In this document: one piece after another, positions 9,576 through 18,363 of the stretch
Layout: each line of letters opens with the position of its first letter
Position numbering within the stretch: the first letter of the stretch is position 1
The notes under the pieces: generated by a model
What the model saw: the letters and a program-made list of their open reading frames with translations, nothing else
Databases searched by the model: none
Told to the model about the DNA's origin: nothing
Made by a program: the position numbers and the translations under genes
NCBI RefSeq assembly: GCF_014050145.1
Contig: NZ_JACFYF010000004.1
Span: 280,597 to 344,596, forward strand
Direction: 5' to 3'
Source of the DNA: Vibrio marinisediminis
GTDB taxonomy: Bacteria; Pseudomonadota; Gammaproteobacteria; Enterobacterales; Vibrionaceae
Length of the DNA: 64,000 bases

Positions 9576-10271
9576 ATGTTTGATATCTTATACACCCATA
9601 ATGACTTTTTGATCATTAATAAGCATCCTGGCGTTTCCGTTCATAAAGATACGGGCGAAACGATGCTGCTTGCAGAGGTGGCAAAAGAGAGTGGCGATAA
9701 GCAACTCTACTTAGTACACCGTTTAGATAAGATGACCTCAGGCATTTTGTTACTGGCGAGAAACGCACAAGCGGCAAGTGAGCTGTCAAAAGCTTTTGCT
9801 GACAGAGCGGTAGAAAAATTTTATTTGGCAATTGGTTCAAAAAAACCGAAGAAGAAACAGGGTTTGGTGATGGGCGACATGGAACGCTCGCGCCGCTCGG
9901 CTTGGAAGCTGATTAATTCTCAGCTTAATCCCGCAGTGACTCAGTTCTTTTCAGCCAGTGCCAGCCCGGGTGAGCGCTTCTTTTTGTGTAAGCCTCATAC
10001 GGGGAAGACCCATCAGATCCGCGTAGCATTGAAATCGGTTGGCTCCGCGATTGTGGGTGACCCTATATACAACGCAGGTAGTGAGGCTGATCGTGGCTAT
10101 TTGCATGCTTTTGCGCTCAAATTTAGCTACCAGCATGAGCAATACCAATTCGTCTGTGACCCAAGAGAGTTCACAAGCCTTGGCGAAAAATGGCAAGAGC
10201 AAGAAATTCAGCAAGGTATTCAAGCTTGGTTGCACCCTTGGCAACTGGCATGGCCGACAATTAAAAAGTAG
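9576..10271 (+). CDS. RluA-family RNA pseudouridine synthase
   Basis: This enzyme converts a uridine in structured RNA to pseudouridine. The 231-residue protein has the RluA-family catalytic block HRLDKMTSGILLLAR with the catalytic aspartate (about D51), followed by KPHTGKTHQIRVALKSVG and GDPIYN. It lacks an N-terminal S4 domain and is shorter than RluA/C/D, resembling the small family of uncharacterised Vibrio and Shewanella RluA-like enzymes. The target site is unknown. The methyltransferase gene starts 8 bp after its stop, suggesting a two-gene RNA-modification operon. Confidence 0.88.
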   Translation: MFDILYTHNDFLIINKHPGVSVHKDTGETMLLAEVAKESGDKQLYLVHRLDKMTSGILLLARNAQAASELSKAFADRAVEKFYLAIGSKKPKKKQGLVMGDMERSRRSAWKLINSQLNPAVTQFFSASASPGERFFLCKPHTGKTHQIRVALKSVGSAIVGDPIYNAGSEADRGYLHAFALKFSYQHEQYQFVCDPREFTSLGEKWQEQEIQQGIQAWLHPWQLAWPTIKK

Positions 10272-10279
10272 TTTTATTG

Positions 10280-11215
10280 ATGCAATCTAATCAAATCCCA
10301 GTTTTTCTTAACCATGTGGAACAGCAGCTACAAACCGTTCCAGATGAGGTTCGCCGACTATTTCACGGTCGTGGTCGTTGTTGGCAAGGCTTAGATCAAT
10401 TGACCTGTGACTGGTTACAAGGTCAGCTAATTGTCAATCTATTCAAATCCGTTGATGAAGAATTTTTAGCGCAATTGAAGTCAGGGCTGTTGGCACTGTC
10501 AACATCTAAAGTATGGCAAGAGCGCCAAGGGCGCACAATACTGCTGCAGCACCGTTATGCTGATGGTGCGCCATCAGAAGTGTTGCTGGGCGAGTTAGAC
10601 ACAAGACCTGTTGTTGAAGAGTTAGGGCTTAAGTACCAACTTGATATTGGTCGTAACCAAAACTTTGGCTTATTCCTTGATATGCGTTTAGGACGTGAGT
10701 GGACTCGAGACAATGCCAAGCATGCCAATGTGCTGAATTTGTTTGCTTACACTTGTGGTTTTTCGCTCGCGGCGATTGCTGGTGGTGCAGACCAAGTCGT
10801 GAATGTGGATATGGCGAAAGCATCGCTGAACAAAGGGCGTGAAAACCACAAGCTTAATGATCATAATCTAAATCAAGTTCGATTTATGGGGCATGATATT
10901 TTTAAGTCTTGGGGGAAAATTAAAAAATCAGGACCTTATGATTTGATCATCATTGATCCGCCATCATTCCAGAAAGGCAGTTTTGCTCTAACAAAAGATT
11001 ACGCCAAAATTTTACGTCGCCTACCGGATCTACTTACCGAGCAAGGGACCGTGTTGGCGTGCGTCAACTCACCTGCGGTGGATTGTAATTTCTTGATTGA
11101 AGGCATGGCAGAAGCCGCGCCTGAACTAACGTATATTGAACGACTGGATAACCCAGTAGAGTTTGCCGATATCGATGAGCAAGCTTCTCTTAAATGTTTA
11201 GTATTCAAAAAATAA
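10280..11215 (+). CDS. Class I SAM-dependent methyltransferase, RlmI/RlmK-like
   Basis: This is a Rossmann-fold methyltransferase of the group that includes the 23S rRNA cytosine methyltransferases RlmI and RlmKL. The SAM-binding region is VLNLFAYTCGFSLAA (near residue 153) and the catalytic motif is IIIDPPSFQKG (near 232). The ATG at 10280 is chosen over the overlapping TTG at 10277. It has 311 residues and follows the pseudouridine synthase by 8 bp, which favours an RNA substrate. Which nucleotide is modified is unknown. No N-terminal PUA domain like that of RlmI is apparent. Confidence 0.85.
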   Translation: MQSNQIPVFLNHVEQQLQTVPDEVRRLFHGRGRCWQGLDQLTCDWLQGQLIVNLFKSVDEEFLAQLKSGLLALSTSKVWQERQGRTILLQHRYADGAPSEVLLGELDTRPVVEELGLKYQLDIGRNQNFGLFLDMRLGREWTRDNAKHANVLNLFAYTCGFSLAAIAGGADQVVNVDMAKASLNKGRENHKLNDHNLNQVRFMGHDIFKSWGKIKKSGPYDLIIIDPPSFQKGSFALTKDYAKILRRLPDLLTEQGTVLACVNSPAVDCNFLIEGMAEAAPELTYIERLDNPVEFADIDEQASLKCLVFKK

Positions 11216-11243
11216 CAAAAGCCTCGTAAGAGGCTTTTGTTTT
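11215..11243. terminator. Bidirectional terminator after the methyltransferase and the ynj operon
   Basis: An 11-bp stem, ACAAAAGCCTC / GAGGCTTTTGT with a GTAA loop, has T-rich sequence on both sides. It can stop both convergent transcripts. Confidence 0.88.
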
Positions 11244-11281
11244 ATCTAGGTCCACGGTTCAATTGATGTAAGTACAAGTAG

Positions 11282-11887
11282 TTAACTGAGCGTTTTGTAC
11301 CCAGCCCATATCCGTGTAGAGGTAGTAAACCAGCAGGCTGCCCCATACACATAGGCGATTAGGCTAAAGTGTTGGGGCAATAAACAGAACAATACAAAGC
11401 AGGCGATGGTTTCCGTACCTTCCGTTAAGCCGCTCATATAATACAAAGACTTATTTTTATAGACAGGATTCTCAATCCCTCGTTTACCCGCCATCACCGC
11501 GAACGCAAGGAAACTTGATCCGGTGCCGATAAAAGCAAAGATTAAGAAAGCACCTGCCACCGCATTTTGTTCAGGATTGGCAAGCACGAAACCAAATGGA
11601 ACCAGTGAATAGAACAAAAAATCCAAACTGATGTCGAGAAAACCTCCAGCGTCGGTGATACCGCGAATTCGAGCGATCGCGCCATCCAAACCGTCACAAA
11701 TCCGATTGATCACAATAAAACACAGCGCTAAAGGGTATTGCTCTAAAGCCAGAGCAGGCAAGCTCATACAGCCAATGATAAAGCCCAATAGCGTGGTTTG
11801 ATTAGCCGTTACTCCACGAGCACATAATATAGATGCGGCTTTAGTCAGCGGTGTACGTATTATTTTTATACTGAACTTATCGAGCAT
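11282..11887 (-). CDS. ynjF: CDP-alcohol phosphatidyltransferase family protein (YnjF-like)
   Basis: This is an integral membrane enzyme of the family that transfers a phosphatidyl or similar group from a CDP-alcohol. The signature DGLDGAIAR followed by GGFLDISLD supplies the four metal-binding aspartates near residues 65-90. The 201-residue protein has about six hydrophobic segments. It is the last gene of a ynjB-ynjC-ynjD-ynjF cluster, the same order as in E. coli but without ynjE. Its substrate and its link to the ABC transporter are unknown. Confidence 0.85.
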   Translation of the reverse strand: MLDKFSIKIIRTPLTKAASILCARGVTANQTTLLGFIIGCMSLPALALEQYPLALCFIVINRICDGLDGAIARIRGITDAGGFLDISLDFLFYSLVPFGFVLANPEQNAVAGAFLIFAFIGTGSSFLAFAVMAGKRGIENPVYKNKSLYYMSGLTEGTETIACFVLFCLLPQHFSLIAYVYGAACWFTTSTRIWAGYKTLS

Positions 11888-11909
11888 TGTTATTCTCTAT
11901 TATCGATTT

Positions 11910-12602
11910 TTAGCGGTTAAGTTGTTTAAAATCAGGTCGCGTTATTGGTTTTTTGGGGCTATTTAATGTGTCCCATGGCCAAGTGAACACTTGCGCTCCT
12001 TGTGGTACATCATCAATGTCGTGCGTCACCAGCAGGGTCGGAATATTCGCTTGTCTAAGCTGCTCAAACACCCAATCTCGAAACTGGACTCTCAAGGCTT
12101 TATCTAGCTTACTAAAAGGCTCGTCTAAAAGGGCGGCTTGTGGATTAGCCAATAACATCCGCAATAAGCTCACTCGCGCTCGTTGTCCTCCTGATATTTG
12201 TTCAGGGAATGAATCAGCCAGTTCAGCCAGTTGAACGTTCTCTAAACATTCAAACGCTTGTTGTTTACGATCGGCACGTGGAACCGAGTTTGGCAATGCG
12301 AATGCAAGATTTTGCCAAATGTTTAAGTGAGGAAAGAGCAAATCGTCTTGAAACAGAATACCGACGTTACGTTGATGAGGCTCACTATTTTCTATCGCAA
12401 CACTATTGAGCGAAATTTCGCCATGATATTGGAAATCTTCGGATAAGTGACCCGCGATAAGGTTGAGCAGTGTTGATTTGCCGCAACCACTTGGTCCCAT
12501 GATAGCGACAATTTCACCGGGAGCTATCTCAATGTTTAAGTGCTCAAGCAGTGGTTTTTCACCCGATTTATAGATGGTGAGGTCGTTTAGACAAAGAGTC
12601 AT
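11910..12602 (-). CDS. ynjD: ABC transporter ATP-binding protein (YnjD-like)
   Basis: This cytoplasmic ATPase of an import-type ABC transporter has 230 residues. Walker A is GPSGCGKST (about 35-43), the Q-loop is in GILFQDDLLF, the signature is ISGGQRARVSL (about 138), Walker B is ALLDEPFSKLD and the switch histidine is in LLVTHDIDD. It belongs to the ThiQ/FbpC/PotA-like group. Its start lies inside the 3' end of the permease gene (35-bp overlap), which implies translational coupling. Confidence 0.92.
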   Translation of the reverse strand: MTLCLNDLTIYKSGEKPLLEHLNIEIAPGEIVAIMGPSGCGKSTLLNLIAGHLSEDFQYHGEISLNSVAIENSEPHQRNVGILFQDDLLFPHLNIWQNLAFALPNSVPRADRKQQAFECLENVQLAELADSFPEQISGGQRARVSLLRMLLANPQAALLDEPFSKLDKALRVQFRDWVFEQLRQANIPTLLVTHDIDDVPQGAQVFTWPWDTLNSPKKPITRPDFKQLNR

Positions 12603-14268
12603 GTGCAGTTCGTTCCTTAACGACAGATGGAGAGCGTCGAGTGGTTAATCGGCTAATAAAGAGCGCAGCAGAGAAAAACAGTAGTGGGAGTAGTGCCTGC
12701 CAGAGCGCATAAATCGCAGTTACACGTCGGTCAAATCCACTTGAAAGAGCCACGGCTTCGGTGGTGATAGTGGAAATGCGACCGCCACCCAGCATCAAGG
12801 TTGGTAGGTATTGCGCTAAGCTAACGCTGGCACCAACAGCCCAAGCGTACAGTAGTGCAGGTAACAGCATTCGTAACTTTACCATAAGGAATATGTGTAT
12901 TGGTGACTTGCCCAAGCTCAACCCAGCCTTGGTAAAATTATTATCATAGCTTTTCCATGGACCATCTAAGGCGAGATAGACAAAGGGAAAGGCAAAAAAC
13001 AGATGTGACCAGATCACCCAAAGCGAAAAGTAATCACTCGCCACATACAGAGTCACTACTTGTATACCAAATAGCATTGAAAGTTGTGGGATCAGCATTG
13101 GCATGGCAATCAAGTAGTCGGGTAAATGCCAGCGGTGCTTGAGTTTATATTCATGGGCAACTAGAGCAAGTAACAATGCCAAACTGGCAACCACGGTCGC
13201 AAGAACAATACTCGTGATCAATGTGGGAACAACATTACTCCATTCGAATTGCCAAAACCGCAAACTGAATTGGCTTGGAATGAGGTCTGGAAAGCGCCAG
13301 CGTTGAGCAAGGCTCCAAATGATCAGTAGCGGTAAAATACTCGTCGCCAGTATTACGGATGTTGATAGGAATGTGATACCCGGAAGAGAAGGTCCACGGC
13401 GACCTGAGTATTGCCAGCGATTGCACCAGTTAACCATGGTTTTTTCGACAATCACTAGAGCCCCCATGAGCAAGCTTGCCAGAATGAACAGGACAACGGC
13501 TCCTGCCGATGCTCTCGGTAGTAGTGATAAGTCAGGGTCATTGAACCATTGCCACACAACAACCGAGAAGGTTGGAGGGTTGGATGGACCTAAAATTAAC
13601 GCCACATCGACTACCGAAATACCATAAGTAATCACAGCAAACAGAGCGAAGCGCATTTTGGCGAACCACTGTGGAAATACGACCTTGAACCACATTTGAT
13701 GCGGCGCGTAACCTAGCATGGTTGATGCCTTGTAGGTTTGTTCAAGCTTGAGTTGCTGTAATACCGGAATGCTCATCAGCAGCAAGAAGGGCAGCTCTTT
13801 GAAGGCGAGTGCGAAGGTAAGCCCCAGAGCATACGGGTCATTGACCAAGAAAGCATGGCTACTTGGGTCAGTTTGCCAACCAAACAGTTGGAAAGCGGCG
13901 CGCGCTATAAACCCTGTAGGGGCAAACAAAAACGCAAATCCAATGGCGAATGCCACATGGGGTAATGAAAGTAGAGGCGCTAATATAGATTCTACTTTGC
14001 GCCAATACTTGCTTAACCAAAGCCTTTGCAAAATAGAAAAGCAAAACAGTGTCGCCAGAAGAGTACTTAGAGTCGCACTGAAAATGCTGGCAAAAATGGA
14101 TGATAGCAACCCATTCCATTGGGTTAATTGGATATAACCGTGCCAATTTAATTCTGTCATCTCTAGCGGGGGAATATAGCCCAGCGACGAGATGATGACC
14201 CCAGCTAAGCCAGGGATCATCGGTACACTGCAAACTAAGATTAAAAAGGCGTAAAAAATTCTAAGCAT
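12568..14268 (-). CDS. ynjC: ABC transporter permease, fused two-domain (YnjC-like)
   Basis: This inner-membrane permease of 566 residues has about twelve membrane segments. Two BPD-type permease domains are fused in tandem, as in ThiP and FbpB. EAA-like loops are visible near GYAPHQMWFKVVFP (first half) and GLSLGKSPIHIFLMVKL (second half). It sits between the binding-protein gene (16-bp gap) and the ATPase gene (35-bp overlap). Family resemblance to thiamine and ferric-iron importers does not fix the substrate. Confidence 0.9.
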   Translation of the reverse strand: MLRIFYAFLILVCSVPMIPGLAGVIISSLGYIPPLEMTELNWHGYIQLTQWNGLLSSIFASIFSATLSTLLATLFCFSILQRLWLSKYWRKVESILAPLLSLPHVAFAIGFAFLFAPTGFIARAAFQLFGWQTDPSSHAFLVNDPYALGLTFALAFKELPFLLLMSIPVLQQLKLEQTYKASTMLGYAPHQMWFKVVFPQWFAKMRFALFAVITYGISVVDVALILGPSNPPTFSVVVWQWFNDPDLSLLPRASAGAVVLFILASLLMGALVIVEKTMVNWCNRWQYSGRRGPSLPGITFLSTSVILATSILPLLIIWSLAQRWRFPDLIPSQFSLRFWQFEWSNVVPTLITSIVLATVVASLALLLALVAHEYKLKHRWHLPDYLIAMPMLIPQLSMLFGIQVVTLYVASDYFSLWVIWSHLFFAFPFVYLALDGPWKSYDNNFTKAGLSLGKSPIHIFLMVKLRMLLPALLYAWAVGASVSLAQYLPTLMLGGGRISTITTEAVALSSGFDRRVTAIYALWQALLPLLFFSAALFISRLTTRRSPSVVKERTAHDSLSKRPHHL

Positions 14269-14284
14269 GTAGTTATCTATTCGA

Positions 14285-15427
14285 CTAGTTTCCGTAGCGC
14301 TGCAGCCACTCTTTCTCTAGCGCGATTTGCCAACTAGGGTGAGGTTCAGCGATGGATTTAAACAACGTGGTATTTTTAGCCGAACCTTGTAGATATTGGT
14401 TTTCAAGAACAGCAGGATCACCCCAAATATTGAGGTCGCCTTTACGAGACTGTGCTTCAGGGCTGAGCAAGAAGTTGATCACCACTTGTGCGCCTTCTGA
14501 AGAGTTAGCATTCCATGGAATGGCGAGAAAATGAATATTGGATAGCGCGCCCGATTCCATGGCATAAGCGGTAGTGCTTGGCGCTAATTTTCCCGTAGCT
14601 TGAGCTGAGAAAACCGCATTTGGGTTAAAGGTAATGGCAAGGTCAAGCTGACCATCATCAAGCAATTGCGTCATTTCCGAAGAGCTAGCAGGAAATGTTT
14701 TACCTTGACGCCATGCCACTTGATGCAAGCTATCTAAGTATTGCCATAATGGCGCGGTGATAAAGCCAAAGTCGTTTTCATTCACTGGCTGGCTTAGCGA
14801 TGCGTCATTATTAGTGAGTTCAATCAATAGTGCTTTCAGAAAGCTTGTGCCATGAAACTCAGGTGGACGAGGGTAGCTAATACGGTTGGGAAATGCTTTG
14901 GCATAGCTGAGCAGCTCAGCAAAGGATTGTGGTGGATTGTTTAGACGCTCTGTGTCGTGAATAAAAACCAATTGTCCCACACCCCAAGGTGCTTCGAGCC
15001 CTTGAGTTGGTTCTGAAAAGTCACTATCAACAGGCAGTGATTTATCTACGAATTGCCAACTTGGCAGTTTCTCAACAAATGGACCATAGAGTAGGTCATT
15101 GTTTTTCATGGACTTAAAGTTTTCACCATTAATCCAAACCATATCAACACTGCCGGCACTGTTTTTTCCTGCGGCTTTTTCGGCAATTAAGCGTGATGTT
15201 GTTTCGGCAATATCCGTGACTTTTACATGCTTAAGAGTGATGCCGTATTGAGAGTCTACTTCACTAGCAACCCAGCGAAGATAGTTGTTGATCTCTTGGC
15301 TGCCACCCCAAGCGTGAAAATAGACCGTTTGGCCTTTGGCGCTATCTGTTGTGTTTTGCCAGCTATCAGCAGCGACACTGGTAAAGGGTATAAATAAAGT
15401 GAGTAGAAGGGTAAACAACCTTGTCAT
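14285..15427 (-). CDS. ynjB: ABC transporter substrate-binding protein (YnjB-like)
   Basis: This periplasmic binding protein has 380 residues, with an N-terminal signal peptide ending near VAADS (residues 1-21). The mature part is a bilobal type-2 binding protein of the kind seen in ThiB and Fe3+/spermidine systems (YFHAWGGSQEINNYLRW at the start). It is the first gene of the ynjBCDF operon, so the promoter lies in the gap above 15427. The ligand is unknown. E. coli YnjB is also of unsettled function. Confidence 0.9.
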   Translation of the reverse strand: MTRLFTLLLTLFIPFTSVAADSWQNTTDSAKGQTVYFHAWGGSQEINNYLRWVASEVDSQYGITLKHVKVTDIAETTSRLIAEKAAGKNSAGSVDMVWINGENFKSMKNNDLLYGPFVEKLPSWQFVDKSLPVDSDFSEPTQGLEAPWGVGQLVFIHDTERLNNPPQSFAELLSYAKAFPNRISYPRPPEFHGTSFLKALLIELTNNDASLSQPVNENDFGFITAPLWQYLDSLHQVAWRQGKTFPASSSEMTQLLDDGQLDLAITFNPNAVFSAQATGKLAPSTTAYAMESGALSNIHFLAIPWNANSSEGAQVVINFLLSPEAQSRKGDLNIWGDPAVLENQYLQGSAKNTTLFKSIAEPHPSWQIALEKEWLQRYGN

Positions 15428-15573
15428 AATGCTTCCTATGAAAATGGAGTGCTTGATGAATTGCTAGACCGGGGTAAGCAATGATTTCATTCATTATGAC
15501 CTAAAAAACTTGAATTTTTTTATATATTTGTGTGGCTTGTTACTTAGTTGTTCTAAAATTGTGCGGTGATATA

Positions 15574-15600
15574 AAAAAGAGCAGCGATTGGCTGCTCTTA
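15574..15600 (-). terminator. Terminator of the META-domain lipoprotein gene
   Basis: On the minus strand, a stem AAGAGCAGC / GCTGCTCTT with a 5-nt loop is followed by TTTTTT, 16 bp past the stop codon. Confidence 0.85.
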
Positions 15601-15616
15601 TTTCTAAAACGGGTAA

Positions 15617-16063
15617 TTAGTTTTTCCAATCACTAAGTTTGAATTCTAAAGTATGAGCTTCGCTAGTTAGCGTAAGGCTATCTTTAGTCAGAGTCATATC
15701 ACTCCAATCTGAAAGCGTTTTAGAGAACGCGCTTTCAACATTCATTGACTCGCCCATGCACATTTTCATGGTCATGCCCATTTTTTCAATGCGGAACTGG
15801 TTGTCTTTAAGCTCAGCTTGACCAAAAAATGTGTTACAACCGGCGTTGCCGTTTGCTGTCATTTTTTCGCCTACTTCTAAGTTCGGTGCTTGTTGGCCTT
15901 CCTCAACTTGGATTGCTTTACCATCTACTTGGGTAAGCGTCCAGTTGTGGTGTTGTAGATCAGCTTGAGTAATAGTTTTCACATCATCACCATTGGTTGC
16001 GCAAGCAGTCACGAGAACAGGAAGAGAAAGCGCAGCAAGCAACGTTTTTAAACTAAGCTTCAT
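15617..16063 (-). CDS. META-domain lipoprotein (HslJ-like)
   Basis: A small secreted lipoprotein carries one META domain, the fold of heat-shock protein HslJ. The open frame extends upstream, but the ATG at 16063 has GGAG 12 nt before it and gives a typical lipoprotein signal: MKLSLKTLLAALSLPVL followed by the lipobox VTAC. The mature domain shows the family motif GNAGCNTFFGQ and a cysteine-containing MKMCMGE segment. It is monocistronic with its own terminator. Its biochemical role is unknown. Confidence 0.9.
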   Translation of the reverse strand: MKLSLKTLLAALSLPVLVTACATNGDDVKTITQADLQHHNWTLTQVDGKAIQVEEGQQAPNLEVGEKMTANGNAGCNTFFGQAELKDNQFRIEKMGMTMKMCMGESMNVESAFSKTLSDWSDMTLTKDSLTLTSEAHTLEFKLSDWKN

Positions 16064-16215
16064 AGTATTAAACTCCAAAAAACAATAAGGTATATCTATG
16101 TACACCACGATGACTTTCATCGCCTCTTATTATAGGCAACAAGTTGGTAATTGTGTCAGTATTTAGTCATGGTTTTTTGTTTTAATTATCAAATTCACTG
16201 GCTTATGGAGGAAGT

Positions 16216-16473
16216 ATGGAGCAATTAGAGTTTTTTACTGTACCGAGCCCATGCGTTGGCGTCTGTAATGTTGATGAGAAGGGGTATTGCATGGGATGCA
16301 TGCGTAAAAGAGAAGAGCGTTTTAATTGGCTATCAATGACACCCGCTCAACAATTGCATGTGATAAAACTGTGTCGCCAACGTTATCGACGAAAAATGCT
16401 TGCAAACTCTGCTGCGGATAATTCCTCGCTGATTGAGGTCAATAATCCACAGCAAAATCTATTTGATGAGTGA
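16216..16473 (+). CDS. DUF1289 small cysteine-rich protein
   Basis: An 85-residue protein with the DUF1289 pattern PSPCVGVCNVDEKGYCMGCMR: four cysteines (C13, C17, C25, C28) that look like a metal site. The motif is followed by a Trp-containing helix and a basic stretch (RQRYRRK). A strong ribosome-binding site (GGAGGAAG) lies immediately before the ATG. Function unknown, and likely a monocistronic gene. Confidence 0.85.
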   Translation: MEQLEFFTVPSPCVGVCNVDEKGYCMGCMRKREERFNWLSMTPAQQLHVIKLCRQRYRRKMLANSAADNSSLIEVNNPQQNLFDE

Positions 16474-16504
16474 TTTTAGGTAGGTAATAAAGCCGCTGCG
16501 TCGA

Positions 16505-16726
16505 TTATTTCATACCCCATTTATCGCTTACCCAGCCACCCGCTTGGTCATCAAAGTGACAACCAGAAAAGCGCTGATTCGCGTCAATGCTCCTATCTAT
16601 ATCAGGTTCATCATCAATCATTTTTTGTATATAGGTAGCTAAAGGATCACCGCTGTGCAGTCGTTCCTGCCTAGTCGCAACTTCTTTAATTATTTGAAGA
16701 CGATAAGAGTTACTGGCACGTTTCAT
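16505..16726 (-). CDS. Hypothetical 73-residue protein
   Basis: I do not recognise a family. The start has a good ribosome-binding site (AAGGACATCGCT). The composition is protein-like, with a helical amphipathic first half (YRLQIIKEVATRQERL) and a Gly/Trp-containing end (GCHFDDQAGGWVSDKWGMK). It is convergent with the DUF1289 gene. It is probably a conserved small cytoplasmic protein. Confidence 0.6.
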   Translation of the reverse strand: MKRASNSYRLQIIKEVATRQERLHSGDPLATYIQKMIDDEPDIDRSIDANQRFSGCHFDDQAGGWVSDKWGMK

Positions 16727-17032
16727 AGCGATGTCCTTTGTTGATCAGCCTCTAAAAAATTTAGAACTGTAGAGAAACACCGTCAATTAAGATTTAGATA
16801 TTTTTTCTATAAATTGATTGATAATTAACCGTTAATCGCTGTTAATGAATGGTTAATTGTTATATTTGCCATACATTTAACTACGATTGTGAGTGGCTTA
16901 AGTGAAAGAAAAAATTCATACAACTGTAATCGTCAAATAACGATTGGCAAAATAATGTGGGTGAGGGCAAATTTAATCAAGGTAGGCAGTGTGCTTTGCC
17001 GTACTAACAAAGCACACCTAGAAATAATATTT
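16727..17032. other. Intergenic region with an inverted repeat at 16989-17017
   Basis: No gene is supported. An open frame starting at 16889 runs antisense into the lipoprotein gene and is not credible. A 10-bp inverted repeat, GTGTGCTTTG / CAAAGCACAC with a 9-nt loop, lies just past the lipoprotein stop on the minus strand. It may act as its terminator, although the T tract is poor. Confidence 0.5.
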
Positions 17033-17422
17033 TTATTGAGTTTTGCAGCTCTCTTTGGTTACAAACTCATCGAGCATGAGTTGTCCGCGACTATTACGCA
17101 TCTTCAAACGGTAGCTCAAGCCGGCTTCGAGATTTGCTTTCGTGTCTTTATGCGAGCAGTAGTAACTAATACCATTACTGAGCACTAGATTTATTGGTTT
17201 AGCCCCTGCTTGGTCTTGGTTATACACCATCATTATCTCTATTGTGCTGCCTTTGGCATTCGCTCGCATAATAGAGAGGGGACCCGCTTCAAGCGGAAGT
17301 TCTGCGGAAAGCACACTTGCGCGATTGTTGGCTAGCAATTCTAGCTGCTGTTGATCTGAATTACTGGCGCAACCAGCGAGTGCCACCAAAGTTACTAGGG
17401 TAGCAAAAACACGGGTTTTCAT
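17033..17422 (-). CDS. Small predicted lipoprotein
   Basis: A 129-residue secreted protein with a classic lipoprotein signal: MKTRVFATLVTLVALAGC, with the lipid-bearing cysteine at 18. The mature part has two more cysteines (YYCSHKD and ESCKT near the C-terminus) that may form a disulfide. I do not recognise the domain. The start lies 2 bp beyond the yciI stop codon, so the two genes are very likely cotranscribed. Confidence 0.8.
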   Translation of the reverse strand: MKTRVFATLVTLVALAGCASNSDQQQLELLANNRASVLSAELPLEAGPLSIMRANAKGSTIEIMMVYNQDQAGAKPINLVLSNGISYYCSHKDTKANLEAGLSYRLKMRNSRGQLMLDEFVTKESCKTQ

Positions 17423-17424
17423 GA

Positions 17425-17721
17425 TTAGAATACTTTCTTAAATGGCTTAACGATGACGGATTGATAAACACCGGCCTCAATATAAGGATCAGCGTCAGCC
17501 CAGCCTTGGGCATCTTGTAGAGAATCAAATTGTGCGATAACGGTTGACCCTGTAAACCCGGCATCTGCTGGATTTTCTGAATCGATTGCAGGCATAGGCC
17601 CGGCAGTGAGAAGTCGCCCTTCATCTTGCAGAGTTTGTAGTCTAGCTAAGTGTTCTGCACGAACCTTTAGGCGTTTCTCAAGTGAATTTTCTACGTCTTG
17701 TGAAAAAATGACATACCACAT
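17425..17721 (-). CDS. yciI: YciI family protein
   Basis: A 98-residue protein of the YCII family (dimeric ferredoxin-like alpha/beta barrel). It begins [14 protein letters not shown], with RAEHLARL (family histidine) near residue 23 and the DPYIEAGVY motif near the C-terminus. The yciI, yciA and yciB cluster seen here is a common gammaproteobacterial neighbourhood. No reaction is established for this protein. Confidence 0.92.
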   Translation of the reverse strand: MWYVIFSQDVENSLEKRLKVRAEHLARLQTLQDEGRLLTAGPMPAIDSENPADAGFTGSTVIAQFDSLQDAQGWADADPYIEAGVYQSVIVKPFKKVF

Positions 17722-17825
17722 GCGGACTTCCTTTTGATTGGTATTGATTGAACGATTTAACTCTAACTTAATGTTGAGTGTTACAAATGGTCAGTTATCG
17801 AAAGTGTGATTGAATTTATAGTTTG

Positions 17826-18221
17826 TTAGCAATTGATTGCTCGTGGTTTGCCATTACCGTCGATGGCAACATAGTTGAAAGTGGCATCACAAACCATATA
17901 ACGATCTTCTAAGCCATGTTCTTTGACGGGTTTTACCCACACTTCCAGATCAATGCTCATCGAGGTGCGACCAATTTTCGTACAGTCCCCATAACAGCAA
18001 ACAACATCACCGACACGGACGGGTTTTTTGAATGTAATGCTAGATACAGAAACCGTAACGATACGTCCGCCAGAAATCTCTTTGGCTAAGATACCGCCCG
18101 CTAAATCCAACTGTGACATAATCCAGCCACCAAAAATATCACCATTGGCATTGGTGTCGGCTGGCATTGCGAGGGTTCGCAGAAGAAGCTGCCCTCTAGG
18201 TGAGAAAATTTCCTGACTCAT
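17826..18221 (-). CDS. yciA: Acyl-CoA thioester hydrolase YciA
   Basis: A hotdog-fold acyl-CoA thioesterase with 131 residues from the ATG at 18221. A GTG four codons upstream is possible, but the ATG has GGATGTCAAA before it. The motif NANGDIFGGWIMSQLDLAGG holds the catalytic Asp region of the family, followed by TVSVSSITFKKPVRVGD. YciA acts on a wide range of acyl-CoAs. It lies downstream of yciB, separated by that gene's terminator. Confidence 0.93.
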   Translation of the reverse strand: MSQEIFSPRGQLLLRTLAMPADTNANGDIFGGWIMSQLDLAGGILAKEISGGRIVTVSVSSITFKKPVRVGDVVCCYGDCTKIGRTSMSIDLEVWVKPVKEHGLEDRYMVCDATFNYVAIDGNGKPRAINC

Positions 18222-18279
18222 TTTGACATCCACAACATAATGACGTTATTACAACGAGTGAACAGTACGTTTCACATTT

Positions 18280-18306
18280 AAAAAGCGACCAGTATTGGTC
18301 GCTTTA
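18280..18306 (-). terminator. Terminator of yciB
   Basis: A stem AAAGCGACC / GGTCGCTTT with a 6-nt loop is followed by TTTTTAAA on the minus strand. Confidence 0.85.
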
Positions 18307-18363
18307 TAGAATAATTATACCTTACTACCCAGATGAAGGGAAAACCATCTGTGAGCGATGCGG

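Noticed and set aside
16889-17188. 99-codon plus-strand frame
   Set aside because: It runs antisense into a convincing lipoprotein gene and lacks a ribosome-binding site.
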